NCBI GenBank assembly: GCA_963383645.1
Contig: OY726560.1
Coordinates: 26,103,800-26,167,799, forward strand
Reading direction: 5' to 3'
Source: Muscardinus avellanarius
Taxonomy: Eukaryota; Chordata; Mammalia; Rodentia; Gliridae
DNA: 64,000 nucleotides
How positions within the stretch are numbered: position 1 is the first letter of the stretch; each line of letters starts with the position of its first letter. The position numbers and the translations under genes were made by a program. The notes under the pieces are model-generated. The model was not told where the DNA came from. It did no database searches and worked only from the letters and a program-made list of their open reading frames with translations. This document shows positions 23,704 through 33,685 of the stretch, piece after piece.

Positions 23704-23786
23704 TTGTTTTTGGTACTGTAAATCTAATCCAGGGTTTCTTGTCTGTGAGGCAAGTATTTTACCACTCAGGTAGACTTTCAGCCCAG
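23704..23786 (-). repeat. Solitary ID SINE
   Basis: The plus strand reads 'ggtactgtaaatctaatccagggtttcttgtctgtgaggcaagtattttaccactcagg', the reverse complement of an ID monomer. Confidence 0.65.
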
Positions 23787-25439
23787 GAGTAAAATTTTAT
23801 AAAACATTATACAATTATATCATAAAAATGTAAATTTTTATAATTAAAAACCTATTATGCACCCCTTACTGAATGAAAGAATTGAGATTCAATCAGAAGA
23901 CATCCCCCCCTCCCAACACAGTGGGAACTCACTGGCACATTTTCAGCTTTTTGCATTCACACAGTTATTTATGTACTCAGTATAGTCTTGAAGAATGAAA
24001 AGTGAACTCAGAAACCTTGTCAAAGGAGCATATGTGAAAATATTGCTTTGTATCCTCAGTGATTGTTGATAAGCCACAATTGGAATAAAAATGTATCTTG
24101 CACTCAGCATTTATGAGTATGGTGGTAAATATGGCAGGATCCTATGGCTTTATGGGAAAATACATGTGGCTTCATTCTCTTGTGAATCATTAGTAGCTTC
24201 TAACTCTCGGTGATGTAAATTATTATGATAATGTCTGGACTTCATTTTAATACATTTTGAATAGTTGGATAACATCACATTCTTCAATACTTCCCAAAGG
24301 AATCATTTCAAGCATAGCATGTGCCCCTGGTCCAGGCAGGGGCTACATTGAATAGTTTACCAGTTCTGTGGAGAGTAGATTTATATTCCTTGCTCTCACC
24401 TAGATTTTTGGCAGAGTCCTCTCGTCATCACTAGAAATTATGGTGGGTGGCAATAAACAGTAATGGATAAACAGGCTTTCAATGAAACCCTTCAATGATG
24501 CTTGGACTACTTTGTGCTAATCCTCCCATAAATCAATATTGTAATGATTCTGTAAGAACTCCAAAGAATCATAAAGGAATGAAAATACCATGCTGATTTT
24601 GATTGTCTTACTTCTTTTCTACTTGTGGCCATCATGGCCATAGAACTATTTCAGAAAATTGCTTTCTGTTTTGATAACTCCTAAGTTAAGGAGAACAGAG
24701 AATTAAGGGCTGCTTTAGAGAATGGTACTTTATACTTCTTTGGAGAAAAGTGCATAGACTTTTAAAAGAGCCTGTTTTAGCATGTGTTAATGGCTGCACA
24801 TCTGGGAATGTCAGTACCAGCTTTAGTAGGATTTCTTTCTATTCCTGTTCTGCCACATGGAAATGTGAGATCTGAAATATTATTTCATTAGCCCGCGGGC
24901 TTTTATAGCTCTGTGTTCTCAGTAAGTATTTGCTTAGTCTGTAAGAATAAGCCATGTCTTTTCCATGGGGTGGAAGAGGGATGTTATTAGAAATTTAGAA
25001 TGCTGGAAATAAGTAGTGAGGTATCTTTTCACAGGAAAATTTGGTAATCCCAGAAATGGGAATCCTTCAAGGTATAAGGGACTTTGTGCTTTTACTAATG
25101 GGAGTTTACATCGCAGAGATGGAATGACTTTCACACTATGTAGAAACAATTTAATCCCCCCTGGAAGCCCAGTTTCACTTCATATTCCAAACCAAGTTTC
25201 AATTATGAGTTAATGAAGGAGAAAGATAATGAATATAGGAAGAATGCATAGATGTTAAATTTCACATGTGTCAAAAACTTTACACCAGACATTAGTTTTA
25301 ATAACTTTACCTATTCAGTGTTGGCAAAATTTACTTGGTAGTGTGTTCTTTTTTCCATAATAATTTCAAGTAGGAGTGACTGTTTACAAATTTTTCTTGA
25401 TTTTTTGTGTGTGCCAGAAACAAATATTTTGTCTATGTC
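23787..25439. other. unassigned sequence
   Basis: About 1.65 kb without recognised repeats. A perfect 12-base palindrome AGCCCGCGGGCT is at about 24891-24902. Frames at 24934-25213 lack domains. Confidence 0.45.
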
Positions 25440-25590
25440 CACTTATTTCTTCCTCATAGCTACCATATGAACAAGGCAAGTATAGTTATTTCTTTTTATA
25501 CAGTGAGTAAATGTGGCACAAATACATAAAACAACTAGTATAGAGATTCATGGCTAGTGCTCCCTAGAGGCAGCATTCAGGGCTATATAC
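25440..25590 (-). repeat. MIR fragment (tentative)
   Basis: 'ttcttcctcatagctaccatatgaacaaggcaagtatagttatttc' and 'tatacagtgagtaaatgtggcacaaa' resemble the reverse MIR core. Confidence 0.45.
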
Positions 25591-27199
25591 TTGGGATAAA
25601 GATACATTTAACCCCGTTAACTATGCACTTAACCTTACACAATATTTCCTTTTCAGTATAGTACTTTTTAGTGAGACACTCTCATCAGATCATCAAAGGT
25701 CCTGTTCTCTGATCTATGAAGTTTGAGTCTCTGGAAATAAGGCCTGAGATTTAGCCCCATAATTTTTAGAGGCCCCACTGAACTTCCTTTAATCACACTC
25801 AGTGGGTGAAGGTTCCTTGGGGTAAAGTTTGCACATCTATCCTGCCCTATGCCTGCTCTTCCAGTTCACATTTCAAGGGCACACAGACGTTCCGTCCATA
25901 TCAACATACATGTACCCAAGGGATGGAGTCTGGGAATTAAGAAAAAGGAGAAAGCTGGGAAATGGGGTAAAAGTTGGATTAAACAGCACCTTTATGTTTT
26001 CTTTTGGAACTTTACAAAATCCAATAGTTCTAAATATGAGTCAGTTCTGAGTTGGTTAGAAGTTAGGAAATAGAAATGAATTTTATTTATCAGTTTGTTA
26101 CTTTGGTTTTCAACTTTAAATATTAAAGCATAAGGTACTAGAACCTTCTCCCAACTGTTAGGGTTAACCTAGTCCATCCCCTCTGACAGTCATAGAGAAG
26201 TCTTAGCAGAACATCTTGCCTCCCGGTTCCACATCATTTGAGGGATTAGAAGAACTGTTCTATCTAATTAACAGAGTTTGTCCTATTCCTGTCTTTATGT
26301 TGCCACACTACCCCATTGGTGGGCATTCTCCCAATATAATGTCTATATGTCCTTTGTTATGTCTTCACCTCTTGCTGATCCCAATAAAATCCATTTAAAT
26401 AGGAAAAAAAGCAGACTTCATTATATTGGACTTTTTCTGCTGTATACTGTTAAGTGTCAATAAGGTTCCGCCATGGTGTACTATCATTGGTAATTTGTAC
26501 TTTGATTTCTTTCTTTTCTAATATGTATAACATGTAAACAGAGGTGAAGCATGAGTCTACTCAGTGAATAAACAAAATGTCCAGATTTGTAAATTGTATA
26601 GGATAAAATTCTTTAAGCTTCTCTTTTTAAGTATTTGAATTAGTAAGAAGCAGAGGAAACAGTTTTTGAAATAACCACCAGTCTCCTCATTTTGTAAAAC
26701 TTAAAGGTGAATCTTAGTGTGAATGAAATATATATTAGAGTAAAATTGTATTGATCTGAGCCCCTATGAAACAAAATAAAACTCTCAAACTTACAATTGG
26801 AACTTTAAAAACAGAACTATTTACAATGATATGAGGAGGCCTAAGGAACTATTTATAATGATATGAGGAGGTCTAGGGAAAGCACCAATAGCTAGTACAG
26901 GACCCCTGGGCTAGCTCTATGAGGCCTGGGCCTTAAGGGCTACAAGGTGAACAATATTTGTAACCTGGAGAAGGTGTTTATGGACTGCCTTTGAAGATCT
27001 ATAATTCTGATAGAAGGACGCCATCTACTTACATGTGACCTGCCAGAGTAAATATGATGACCTTTCTAACTTCTTCAGCCTCTAATTTCCTGCTATTGGC
27101 CAAATGTAGCTGGATATCAGAAGACAATAATTGAAACAGTATAGTACTGTTATAAAGGCAGATATATAAACCAGTGGAGTTAAATAAAAGCCTAGAGAT
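25591..27199. other. unassigned sequence with a 33-bp tandem duplication
   Basis: No gene is recognised; frames at 25829-26463 have no domain. At 26815-26879 a 32-33 base segment ('aactatttacaatgatatgagg' then 'aggcctaagg') is repeated head to tail with three changes. Confidence 0.45.
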
Positions 27200-27725
27200 A
27201 AATTCTTCCATATATTGTCAAGTTATTTTTGACAAGGTTTCCACAGACATTTGGTGGAGGAAATAATAATCTTTTAACTAAATATTGTTGAAAAATATTA
27301 ATTATATGAAGAAGAATAAATTGGACCCTTACCTAACACCATATACGAATATTAACTCAAAATAGATAAAAGACCTAAATATAAATCTTAAGACTATAAA
27401 CTTTTAGAAGAAAATTTGGGTCATAAAACCTAATGACATTGAAATTGGCAGTGTTTTCTTAGATATGATTTCAATGGCACAGGCAACAGAAGGGTAAACA
27501 AACTCCCTAGAAAGTAAAAAAAAATATTGTATATCCAAAGACAATGTAGACAAAGTTAAAAGTTACTGATAGAATGGGATAAAATATTTCCAAATGCTAT
27601 ATCTGAAGGTATATTAATATTCCAACTAGAAATCCTAAAAATTAGCAACAATAAAAGCAAACAATACAATTTAGAAATAGGTAAAAGACTAACATAAATA
27701 ATGAATCTCCAAAGATAGCCAATCT
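27200..27725 (+). repeat. Old L1M ORF2 remnant
   Basis: 'caagttatttttgacaaggtttccacagacatttgg', 'ataaattggacccttacctaacaccatatacg', 'aattaactcaaaatagataaaagacctaaatat' and 'tctccaaagatag' follow the C-terminal ORF2 order of ancient L1. It stops abruptly where the younger minus-strand L1 begins and does not resume after it. Confidence 0.75.
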
Positions 27726-27726
27726 T

Positions 27727-28641
27727 AGTTGTCTGTTGGATGGAAATTTTTTTTCTCTGGTTCTGGTGTTTGTTACCTATTTCTTCTTTGTAGTTAATCT
27801 CTTTGAGTATTTTCTCTAGTGCTGGTTTTGAAGACATAAATTCCTCCAGTTTCTGTTTGTTATGGAAACTTCTTATTTCCCCATCTAATTTGATAGAAAG
27901 TTTTGCTGGGTAGAAAATTTTTGGCTGGAAGTTGTTTTCTTTCAGAGTTTGGAATATGTTCCTCCAAGCCCTTCTGGCTCTCATGACTTGGTTTGGGAAG
28001 TCTGGAGTGATTCTAATTGGTTTGCCTCTGAATGTCATGTGGCCTTTTGTTTTTGTTGCCTTTAAGATTCTCTGCTTGGCTTCCACATTGGTCATTTTGA
28101 CAATTATGTGGCGTGGGGATCCTCTTCTCCGATCCTGTCTAAAGGGCGTTCTATAAGTTTCCTGGACCTGTGTATCAACCTCTTGCTCTATGTTTGGAAA
28201 ATTTTCTGCTATTACTTCCTTGAAGAGATTGTTGATACCTTTGGTTTCACCTTCTTTTCCCTCCTCTATTCCAATTATTCTTAGGTTAGCTCTCTGGAAA
28301 TGGGCTCATATTTCTTCAATGTCAGATTCCTGCTGTCCGATTTTTTTTTCTAAATTAGAAACTATGTGTTCATTTTTGGAGTGATCATCTTCTAGGAGAG
28401 AGATTCTAATCTCCATGTGGTCTAATAGGTTGTTTATACTTTGAATTGAGGCCTTTACTTCATTGATTATATCCTTTATCTCTTTTTGGCTCTCTCTGAA
28501 TTCTTTTTGAAACACCTCTATTATTTCTGCAGTTATTTTCCTGATTTGATCTTCTAGAAATCTCTGAATTTCTGTTTTATCATGTTCTGATGTCGTGGGG
28601 TTGTGGGCATTCACTGCTCCATTGTTATTTCTTTTTCCCAT
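27727..28641 (-). pseudogene. L1 ORF1 (ORF1p, RNA-binding chaperone), one nonsense codon
   Basis: L1 ORF1p is the trimeric RNA-binding protein that packages L1 RNA in cytoplasmic particles. From Met at 28639-28641 the frame reads about 110 residues of basic N-terminus and coiled coil (repeated Glu/Lys/Ile heptads, 'ISLLEDD', 'NLEKKI'). It then meets a TGA at 28306-28308 and continues in the same frame. The RRM follows ('NLRIIGIEEG', 'EVIAENFPN'), then the C-terminal domain ('MTNVEAKQRILKA', 'RGKPIRITPDF', 'NNFQPKIFYPAKLS'), up to about 27727. Apart from that one stop the frame is open over about 305 codons, so decay has been slight. A functional copy elsewhere is implied but not seen here. 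Confidence 0.85.
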
Positions 28642-28959
28642 GATTTCAGAAGTTTGTGCCTTCTCTGGGTTTTTCCCTGGGTCACTACGACTTCACTTAA
28701 GGTGCTGTGGATCTCGAGTCTGTGGTATCTCAGTCACCACTACTCCTTTACTGGGTTGTATCGCAAAGTCGCAGACCCAGGGAGTCAATCTAGGATGCTT
28801 TAGACCATGTGGGGTGCCCATGGGGGGGCTGGGTGTTCTCCTGCATGGATTTGTGACTATAGTGTGATATCTCTTCCACCGCCACTTTCCCACTGGGTCA
28901 AGTCCCTGGGAGTCAGTACTGGGATTTCTCCTCTAGGGGCCGCAATTTGACTCACTGTT

Positions 28960-29632
28960 GTTGATTGTGCCAATGTAGCTGTAGTGGACTTGGTGAATTC
29001 GCTGCTGCCGCCCCGGTGGCAATATGGCGTCGCTACCACGCCCTTGGCCGTGAGGCTGGCGTATTTCTTCTCTGTTTTTGAGCTCTGCTCTGAGTCCCTG
29101 CAGGGTGCGCTGAGCCCAGCCCCTGGGAGCTGTAGGTGCTCCCTGCGCCAAAAAATCTGCTGAATCCCGCCCAGCTGATCCGTAGCTGCTCACCTCGGCT
29201 CGCTGTCCGCTGCTCCTTTCTGGAGTCTGGTGGGCTGTTTAGTTCCTTGGTATGGTGCCGTCTGGTGAAGTCGCTGCTGCTGCCAGCAGTATGGCGCTGC
29301 TGCTATGTCCTTGGCCGTGAGGCCAGCGTATCTCCTCTCGGGCTCTGAGCTTCATTCTGAGTTCCCCTCCTCTCTGGAGCCTGGTGCCGGAAGGAAAGAT
29401 GGTATCTGTGCGGCTCCATGCCGCGGCTCCGGCTGCAGCACTGCGGTCTGGTTTCTTTCTGGTGTCTCGTTTTTTCAGCCCTCTTTTTCTCTGTCCCTTG
29501 TATTTACCTTTTTTGTTTCTCTGCTGATGGTGTTTTCTGGCTATGAAAGGTGCTGATTTTGTGGTAATAGAGATTGGTTGTTAGCGGGGTTTGTAAGCCC
29601 CACTTTTCTCCGTCGCCATCTTGGAAGTGCCA
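28960..29632 (-). promoter_or_regulatory. L1 5'UTR promoter monomers (type 2), period 267
   Basis: Two related segments carry 'ggccgtgagg' on the plus strand, at 29046 and 29313, spaced 267 bases. Each is preceded by '(c)aatatggcg' or 'agtatggcg' and followed by 'gagct'-type sequence. CpG-rich composition and the GCCATCTTGG (YY1-like, reverse) at 29615-29624 at the element start support an RNA polymerase II L1 promoter. It has no visible similarity to the promoter of the L1 at 31603. Confidence 0.7.
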
Positions 29633-30024
29633 TTCTTTCTCTGTGTCATCATGAACTTTTGATTTGTGTTTGGGGGTTAAATGTAAGCTAAGAAGCATGG
29701 CTCTTGGAAGCTTTTGAGAGATACTGTGAATGACCTAGATTTCATCCTTCATGTAGGAGCTATGAATTTCCTTTGGCTATCTTGCATCTATTTTCTGATC
29801 TCATTGTAAATCTGATTTCCTTTACTAAAACTGCCCCCCATTGGATATATTCTAATGGGCTTAACATGTTAGTGGAGTTTTAATGTGATAACTTCTGGTG
29901 TTACATAGTGGTATATGGGAGGATCTCTGCCATAAGCTATACTAAGAGGATTATTTCTAAAATGAAAAATTTTGACAGAAAGAAAATATACTGATAATAG
30001 GCTTCTTTATTTTTATATATGCAT
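29633..30024. other. unassigned sequence
   Basis: No gene or repeat is recognised. The old L1M found before 27726 does not continue here. Confidence 0.45.
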
Positions 30025-30223
30025 TTTTTGTGGTACTGGGTATTAAACCGAGGGACATTCTACCTCTGAGCTACTACCCCTAGCCCATTTTTTTATTCTG
30101 AAACCGGGTCTTGCTGGGTTGATAACAGTTTCAATTCTTATTGAGGCTGTCTTCAAAACTGCAATCCTCCTGCCTCAGCCTCCCAAGTACTAGAATTATA
30201 GGTGTGTACTACCATGCCCAGCT
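30025..30223 (-). repeat. B1-dID-type dimeric SINE
   Basis: Reverse orientation: 'gtggtactgggtattaaaccgaggg', 'attctgaaaccgggtcttgctgggtt', 'cctcagcctcccaagtactagaattataggtgtgtactaccatgccc'. Confidence 0.85.
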
Positions 30224-30454
30224 TTGAAAATAGATATCCATCCTCTCTAAACAGCAGCATCCCAAGTAGCTATCTCCTGATTCAATGCTGTCCCACTTCA
30301 TGGTTTCCTGACCACCTTTGTTTCTACCTATTTCCAAGCCTAGTTCTTCAGGCTTCTTAATTTACTTTTAAAAATGCTGAAATTTGCTTATTAGTAAAAT
30401 AAGTTTTGTTGCTTGCAATTAAAGATCCTAAATAATAACACTCCAAGAGGGATC

Positions 30455-30650
30455 TTTTTTTTTTTTTTTTGGTGGTGGTACTGGGTTCCTGGAAACCCTT
30501 CTGCCTCCGGGCTACACTTCCAGACCTATTTTATATTTTTATTTGGAAACAGGGTCTCTTAAGCCAGCGAGGCTGGCTTTGAACCTGCGTGATCCTCCTG
30601 TTTCCGCCTCCCAAGCATGGGGATTACAAGCGTGTGCCACCACGTCTGGC
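30455..30650 (-). repeat. B1-dID-type SINE, young subfamily
   Basis: After an 18-T tail, the reverse young subfamily is clear: 'ggtactgggttcctggaaacccttctgcctccgggctacacttccagacc', 'tatttggaaacagggtctcttaagccagc', 'ggggattacaagcgtgtgccaccacg'. A short flanking repeat GGGATC lies on both sides. Confidence 0.9.
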
Positions 30651-30726
30651 TGGGATCATTTTTAATACATATATTTTCTACCATTTTTTGCCTTCTTTTA
30701 TCTTTATTTATTTAATTTTTATTTTG

Positions 30727-30924
30727 CAGTACTAGGGATGGAACCCAGGAGCATACCACCACCAAAGCTATACCCCTAGCCCTGTTTTTTATTCTTTATT
30801 TTGAAATAGGGTCTCACTGAGTTGCAAAGGACCTCACTAAGTCACTGAGGTTGTCCATGAACTGCAACTCTCCTGTCTCAGCCTCCGAAATGCTACGATT
30901 ATAAGTATGTGCCACTATGCCCAC
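30727..30924 (-). repeat. B1-dID-type dimeric SINE
   Basis: Reverse orientation: 'agtactagggatggaacccagg', 'tttgaaatagggtctcactgagttgcaaagg', 'cctcagcctccgaaatgctacgattataag'. This is the third minus-strand SINE within 900 bases. Confidence 0.85.
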
Positions 30925-31593
30925 CTTTTTAATTTTTAAATCTATCTTCTCCTTTATCTTCTTCAACTGCTAAGAGCTCCCAAAGTATATTATGTAATTT
31001 CTGAGATAACTTGGTCTTTAATCAATCACAAAAAGCTGTATGAACCTCTTTTTTGATCTACAGTACCTGGATTGCCCTATAACTATTTTTAAAGTTTATC
31101 TCTTAATTATTTGGAGTGAAATAATTGATAATTGTGTATGACTATGTACATGTTTTGGTACTGTTTACTTAATAAAACGTTTACCCCATCTCCTTCTTTT
31201 CAGTAAATGATAATTTAAATAACCAGACTGTTAAATTGGTTTCATAGAATTATGGCCCATGCTTCCTTAAAAGTGGCATTCTCTAAAATCATAGAAAGTG
31301 TTTACTAATCCTGTAGTACTATGGGTTAGACATTCTATTAAACTCTGCAGATAAATCATTTGGTTAGTCATTTTAAAGCCCTGGGATCCAAGTATAATTA
31401 TTTCTCTACGTTATAAAAAGGAAAGTGGAACGTAGAAAGTTTAAGCAATATTACCAAGAACATATAGTGACAGGCTGAAAAACAACTTATTTAATATTCT
31501 CCTTTACACATAAATACATGTATTCTAAAGTCAATTCCTTATCATTATTTTGACTGTAAAAAAATATTGTTATAAAAAGTAGCCATTAAACTG
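30925..31593. other. unassigned AT-rich sequence
   Basis: No gene or repeat is recognised upstream of the full-length L1. Confidence 0.45.
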
Positions 31594-31602
31594 AATAACA
31601 TG

Positions 31603-32600
31603 GGAGGATTCAAAATGGCGACTGAGGGACACAGCACTTCTCAGTAGTTGAAATAAATAAAGTTCAACTAATGAGAAAGCAGTGTCTCAACCAACAAAAT
31701 AAATATAGCTCAGAAACCAAAACTGACCCAGGAACCTCGCTGAAAGAAAACCAGAAACCTTGAACTGCGGGAGGGGAAAAAAAAAAAGCTTGCGTTTCAG
31801 ATCAGCTGCAGTCATAGCTGGGCCGCCGGCAGGCTGCCACTATACGGGCTACCAGCCAAAACCATAGCCCCGGGACCTGACTTACACCAACGTGGCAACA
31901 AAATCCAAAAGCTCGTTAGGAGACCCAGGAATCACAGAGACCCAGGAGTCACCTCTGCGCCGGACCTACAGCTGCCCCGGGGACCCGAAGCTTGGGCTCT
32001 GCTCCTTCCAGAGCCCCCTGGGCTGCTGCCATCTCTGGCCCCAGCCCAGCCCAGCCCAAGTCCAGCCCCAGCCCAGCCAGGGCCCAGCACCAGCCAGCAG
32101 CTTCTCAGAGGCTGCAGCACCAGGCTCTAGCACAACCCCCACCCAGCACCAGCGGAGCTCCAGCCCAAACCGCAGCCCCGGGACCTGACTTACACCCATG
32201 TGGCAACAAAATCCGAAAGCTCCTTCGGAGACCCAGGAATCACAGAGACCCAGGAGTCACCTCTGCGCCAGACCTATAGCCGCCAGTAAGCCGCCCCAGT
32301 GCCCCAAGGCTTGGACTCTGCTTCTTCCAGAGCCCCCTGGGCTGCTACCATTTCCGGCCCCTGTCCAGCCAGGGCCCAGCACCAGTCAGCAGACTCTCAG
32401 AGGCTGCAGCACCAGGCTTCAGCACAGCCCCCACCCAGCACCAGCAGAGCTCCAGCCCAAATCATAGCCCCGGGACCTGACTTACACCAATGTGGCAAAA
32501 AAAAAAATACAAAAGCTTCTTCGGAGACCCAGGAAGCACCAAGACCCAGGAGTCACCTCTGCGCCGGACCTCCAGCCTCCGGAGAACCAGATACGGAAGA
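31603..32600 (+). promoter_or_regulatory. L1 5'UTR promoter monomers (type 1), period about 292-308
   Basis: The phrase 'gccccgggacctgacttaca' recurs at 31867, 32175 and 32467, marking two full monomers (308 and 292 bases) and a third partial one. Each monomer carries 'agacccagga(a)tcac', 'cagagccccctgggctgct' and a C/A-rich 'ccagcccag' stretch. A unique 264-base leader with the L1 5' site precedes them. GC-rich tandem monomers are the promoter organisation known from mouse and rat L1. Open frames through it (31892-32625) come from the stop-poor composition and are not genes. Confidence 0.8.
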
Positions 32601-32670
32601 ACTACCAGCCCATCAGAGCTTCTGATTGGGCTGCCAGTTACTCCACCATCACCCAATCTGTATCATTTCA

Positions 32671-33519
32671 ATGGGAAGACAACAGAAGAACAGGCCTGAG
32701 AATGGTGAAAATATGAGAACCAGGAATAGTGGAGAAACAACAGAAGTCACGAATACTGACCTTCAAGAAATGCAAGAAGGGGAGTTCCGAATCTTGATAT
32801 ACAATATGATGAAAGGATTTAAAACAAGTCTAGTGGAGATGAAAGATGAGGTAGAAATGCTAAGAAAGAATCAGAAAGAGGTCTGGAATGAAATGAAAGA
32901 GTCAATAAGTGAAATGAAGACAGCAATAGGAAGAAATGCTGGAAGATTAGATGAAATGGAAAACAGAATATCACTGTTAGAAGACAGTACATCCAAAACC
33001 GAAAACACGGTCAGCGATATACAGAAATCTTTACAGCAACAAAACCTAAACATCCAGCAAATATGGGATAATAGGAAGCGTCCTAACTTACGGATAATAG
33101 GCATTGAAGAAGGGATAGAGGTACAGACCAAGGGCATCCATAATATCTTCAAAGAAATAAACTCAGAGAATTTTCCAAACATGGAAAGAGACTTGGATCT
33201 TCATGTCCAGGAGGTATGCAGAACTCCGTTGAGACAGGACCAAAGAAGGACCATGCCATGCCACATAATAACCAAAATGACCAACATAGAGGCCAAGGAA
33301 GGAATCTTAAAAGCAGTGAGAAGAAAAGGACGGGTGACATATAGAGGCAAAACAATAAGAATCACCCCAGACTATACAACCCAGGTCATGAATGCTAGGA
33401 GAGACTGGTACGACGTGATTCAGACCCTAGAAGAAAATAACTTCCAACCGAAACTTATTTATCCAGCAAAACTACTATTCAAAATCATTGGGGAAACAAA
33501 AGTGTTTCAGGATAAATAG
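32671..33519 (+). pseudogene. L1 ORF1 (ORF1p), C-terminal tail lost to a nonsense codon
   Basis: The product of this gene family is the L1 RNA-binding nucleic-acid chaperone. An ATG at 32626 is in frame, but the ATG at 32671 ('MGRQQKNRPENGEN') is the likelier start: it gives the basic N-terminus usual for ORF1p and 282 codons. Residues of about 35-130 form a Glu/Lys-rich coiled coil; an RRM follows from about residue 139 ('NLRIIGIEEG'); the C-terminal domain holds 'MTNIEAKEGILKA', 'RGKTIRITPDY' and 'NNFQPKLIYPAKL'. The frame ends at a TAG (33517-33519) after 'VFQDK', where the sister copy at 27.7 kb continues for about 30 residues of Lys/Glu-rich tail. The matching tail sequence is still visible but out of use after the stop. 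Function is doubtful though most of the domain structure is intact. Confidence 0.85.
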
Positions 33520-33685
33520 AATCTTAAAAAAAATTCATGAATTCAAAGCCTACAGTAGAGAAAATTCTTAAAGAAATAAAGAAGAAAAAAGAAGCAGACT
33601 CCAGAAGATAAGAGAGGAAGCCAATAAGTGGGCCATTTAAGTAAAGAATAAAGACCAATCCATCCAATAGTAGACAGAACATAAA

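Larger units (their letters stand above)
27726..29632 (-). mobile_element. L1 5' end: monomeric 5'UTR plus ORF1, no ORF2 or 3' end
   Basis: Read on the minus strand, the element begins near 29632 with a typical L1 5' end (CAAGATGGCGAC-type, YY1-like site). It runs through a CpG-rich 5'UTR with two partial monomers and an ORF1, and stops near the ORF1/ORF2 junction. There is no A-rich tail at 27726 and none at 29632. L1 copies normally lose the 5' end, so this 3'-deleted copy is unusual. Deletion or recombination after insertion is the simplest explanation. Confidence 0.8.

Noticed and set aside
24891..24902. Perfect palindrome AGCCCGCGGGCT as a protein-binding site
   Set aside because: A single 12-base palindrome with no conserved context or partner site is not enough to support a regulatory call.
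31892..32625. Pro/Ser/Gln-rich frames upstream of the L1 ORF1
   Set aside because: They overlap in several frames on both strands within the GC-rich L1 promoter monomers and repeat with the monomer.
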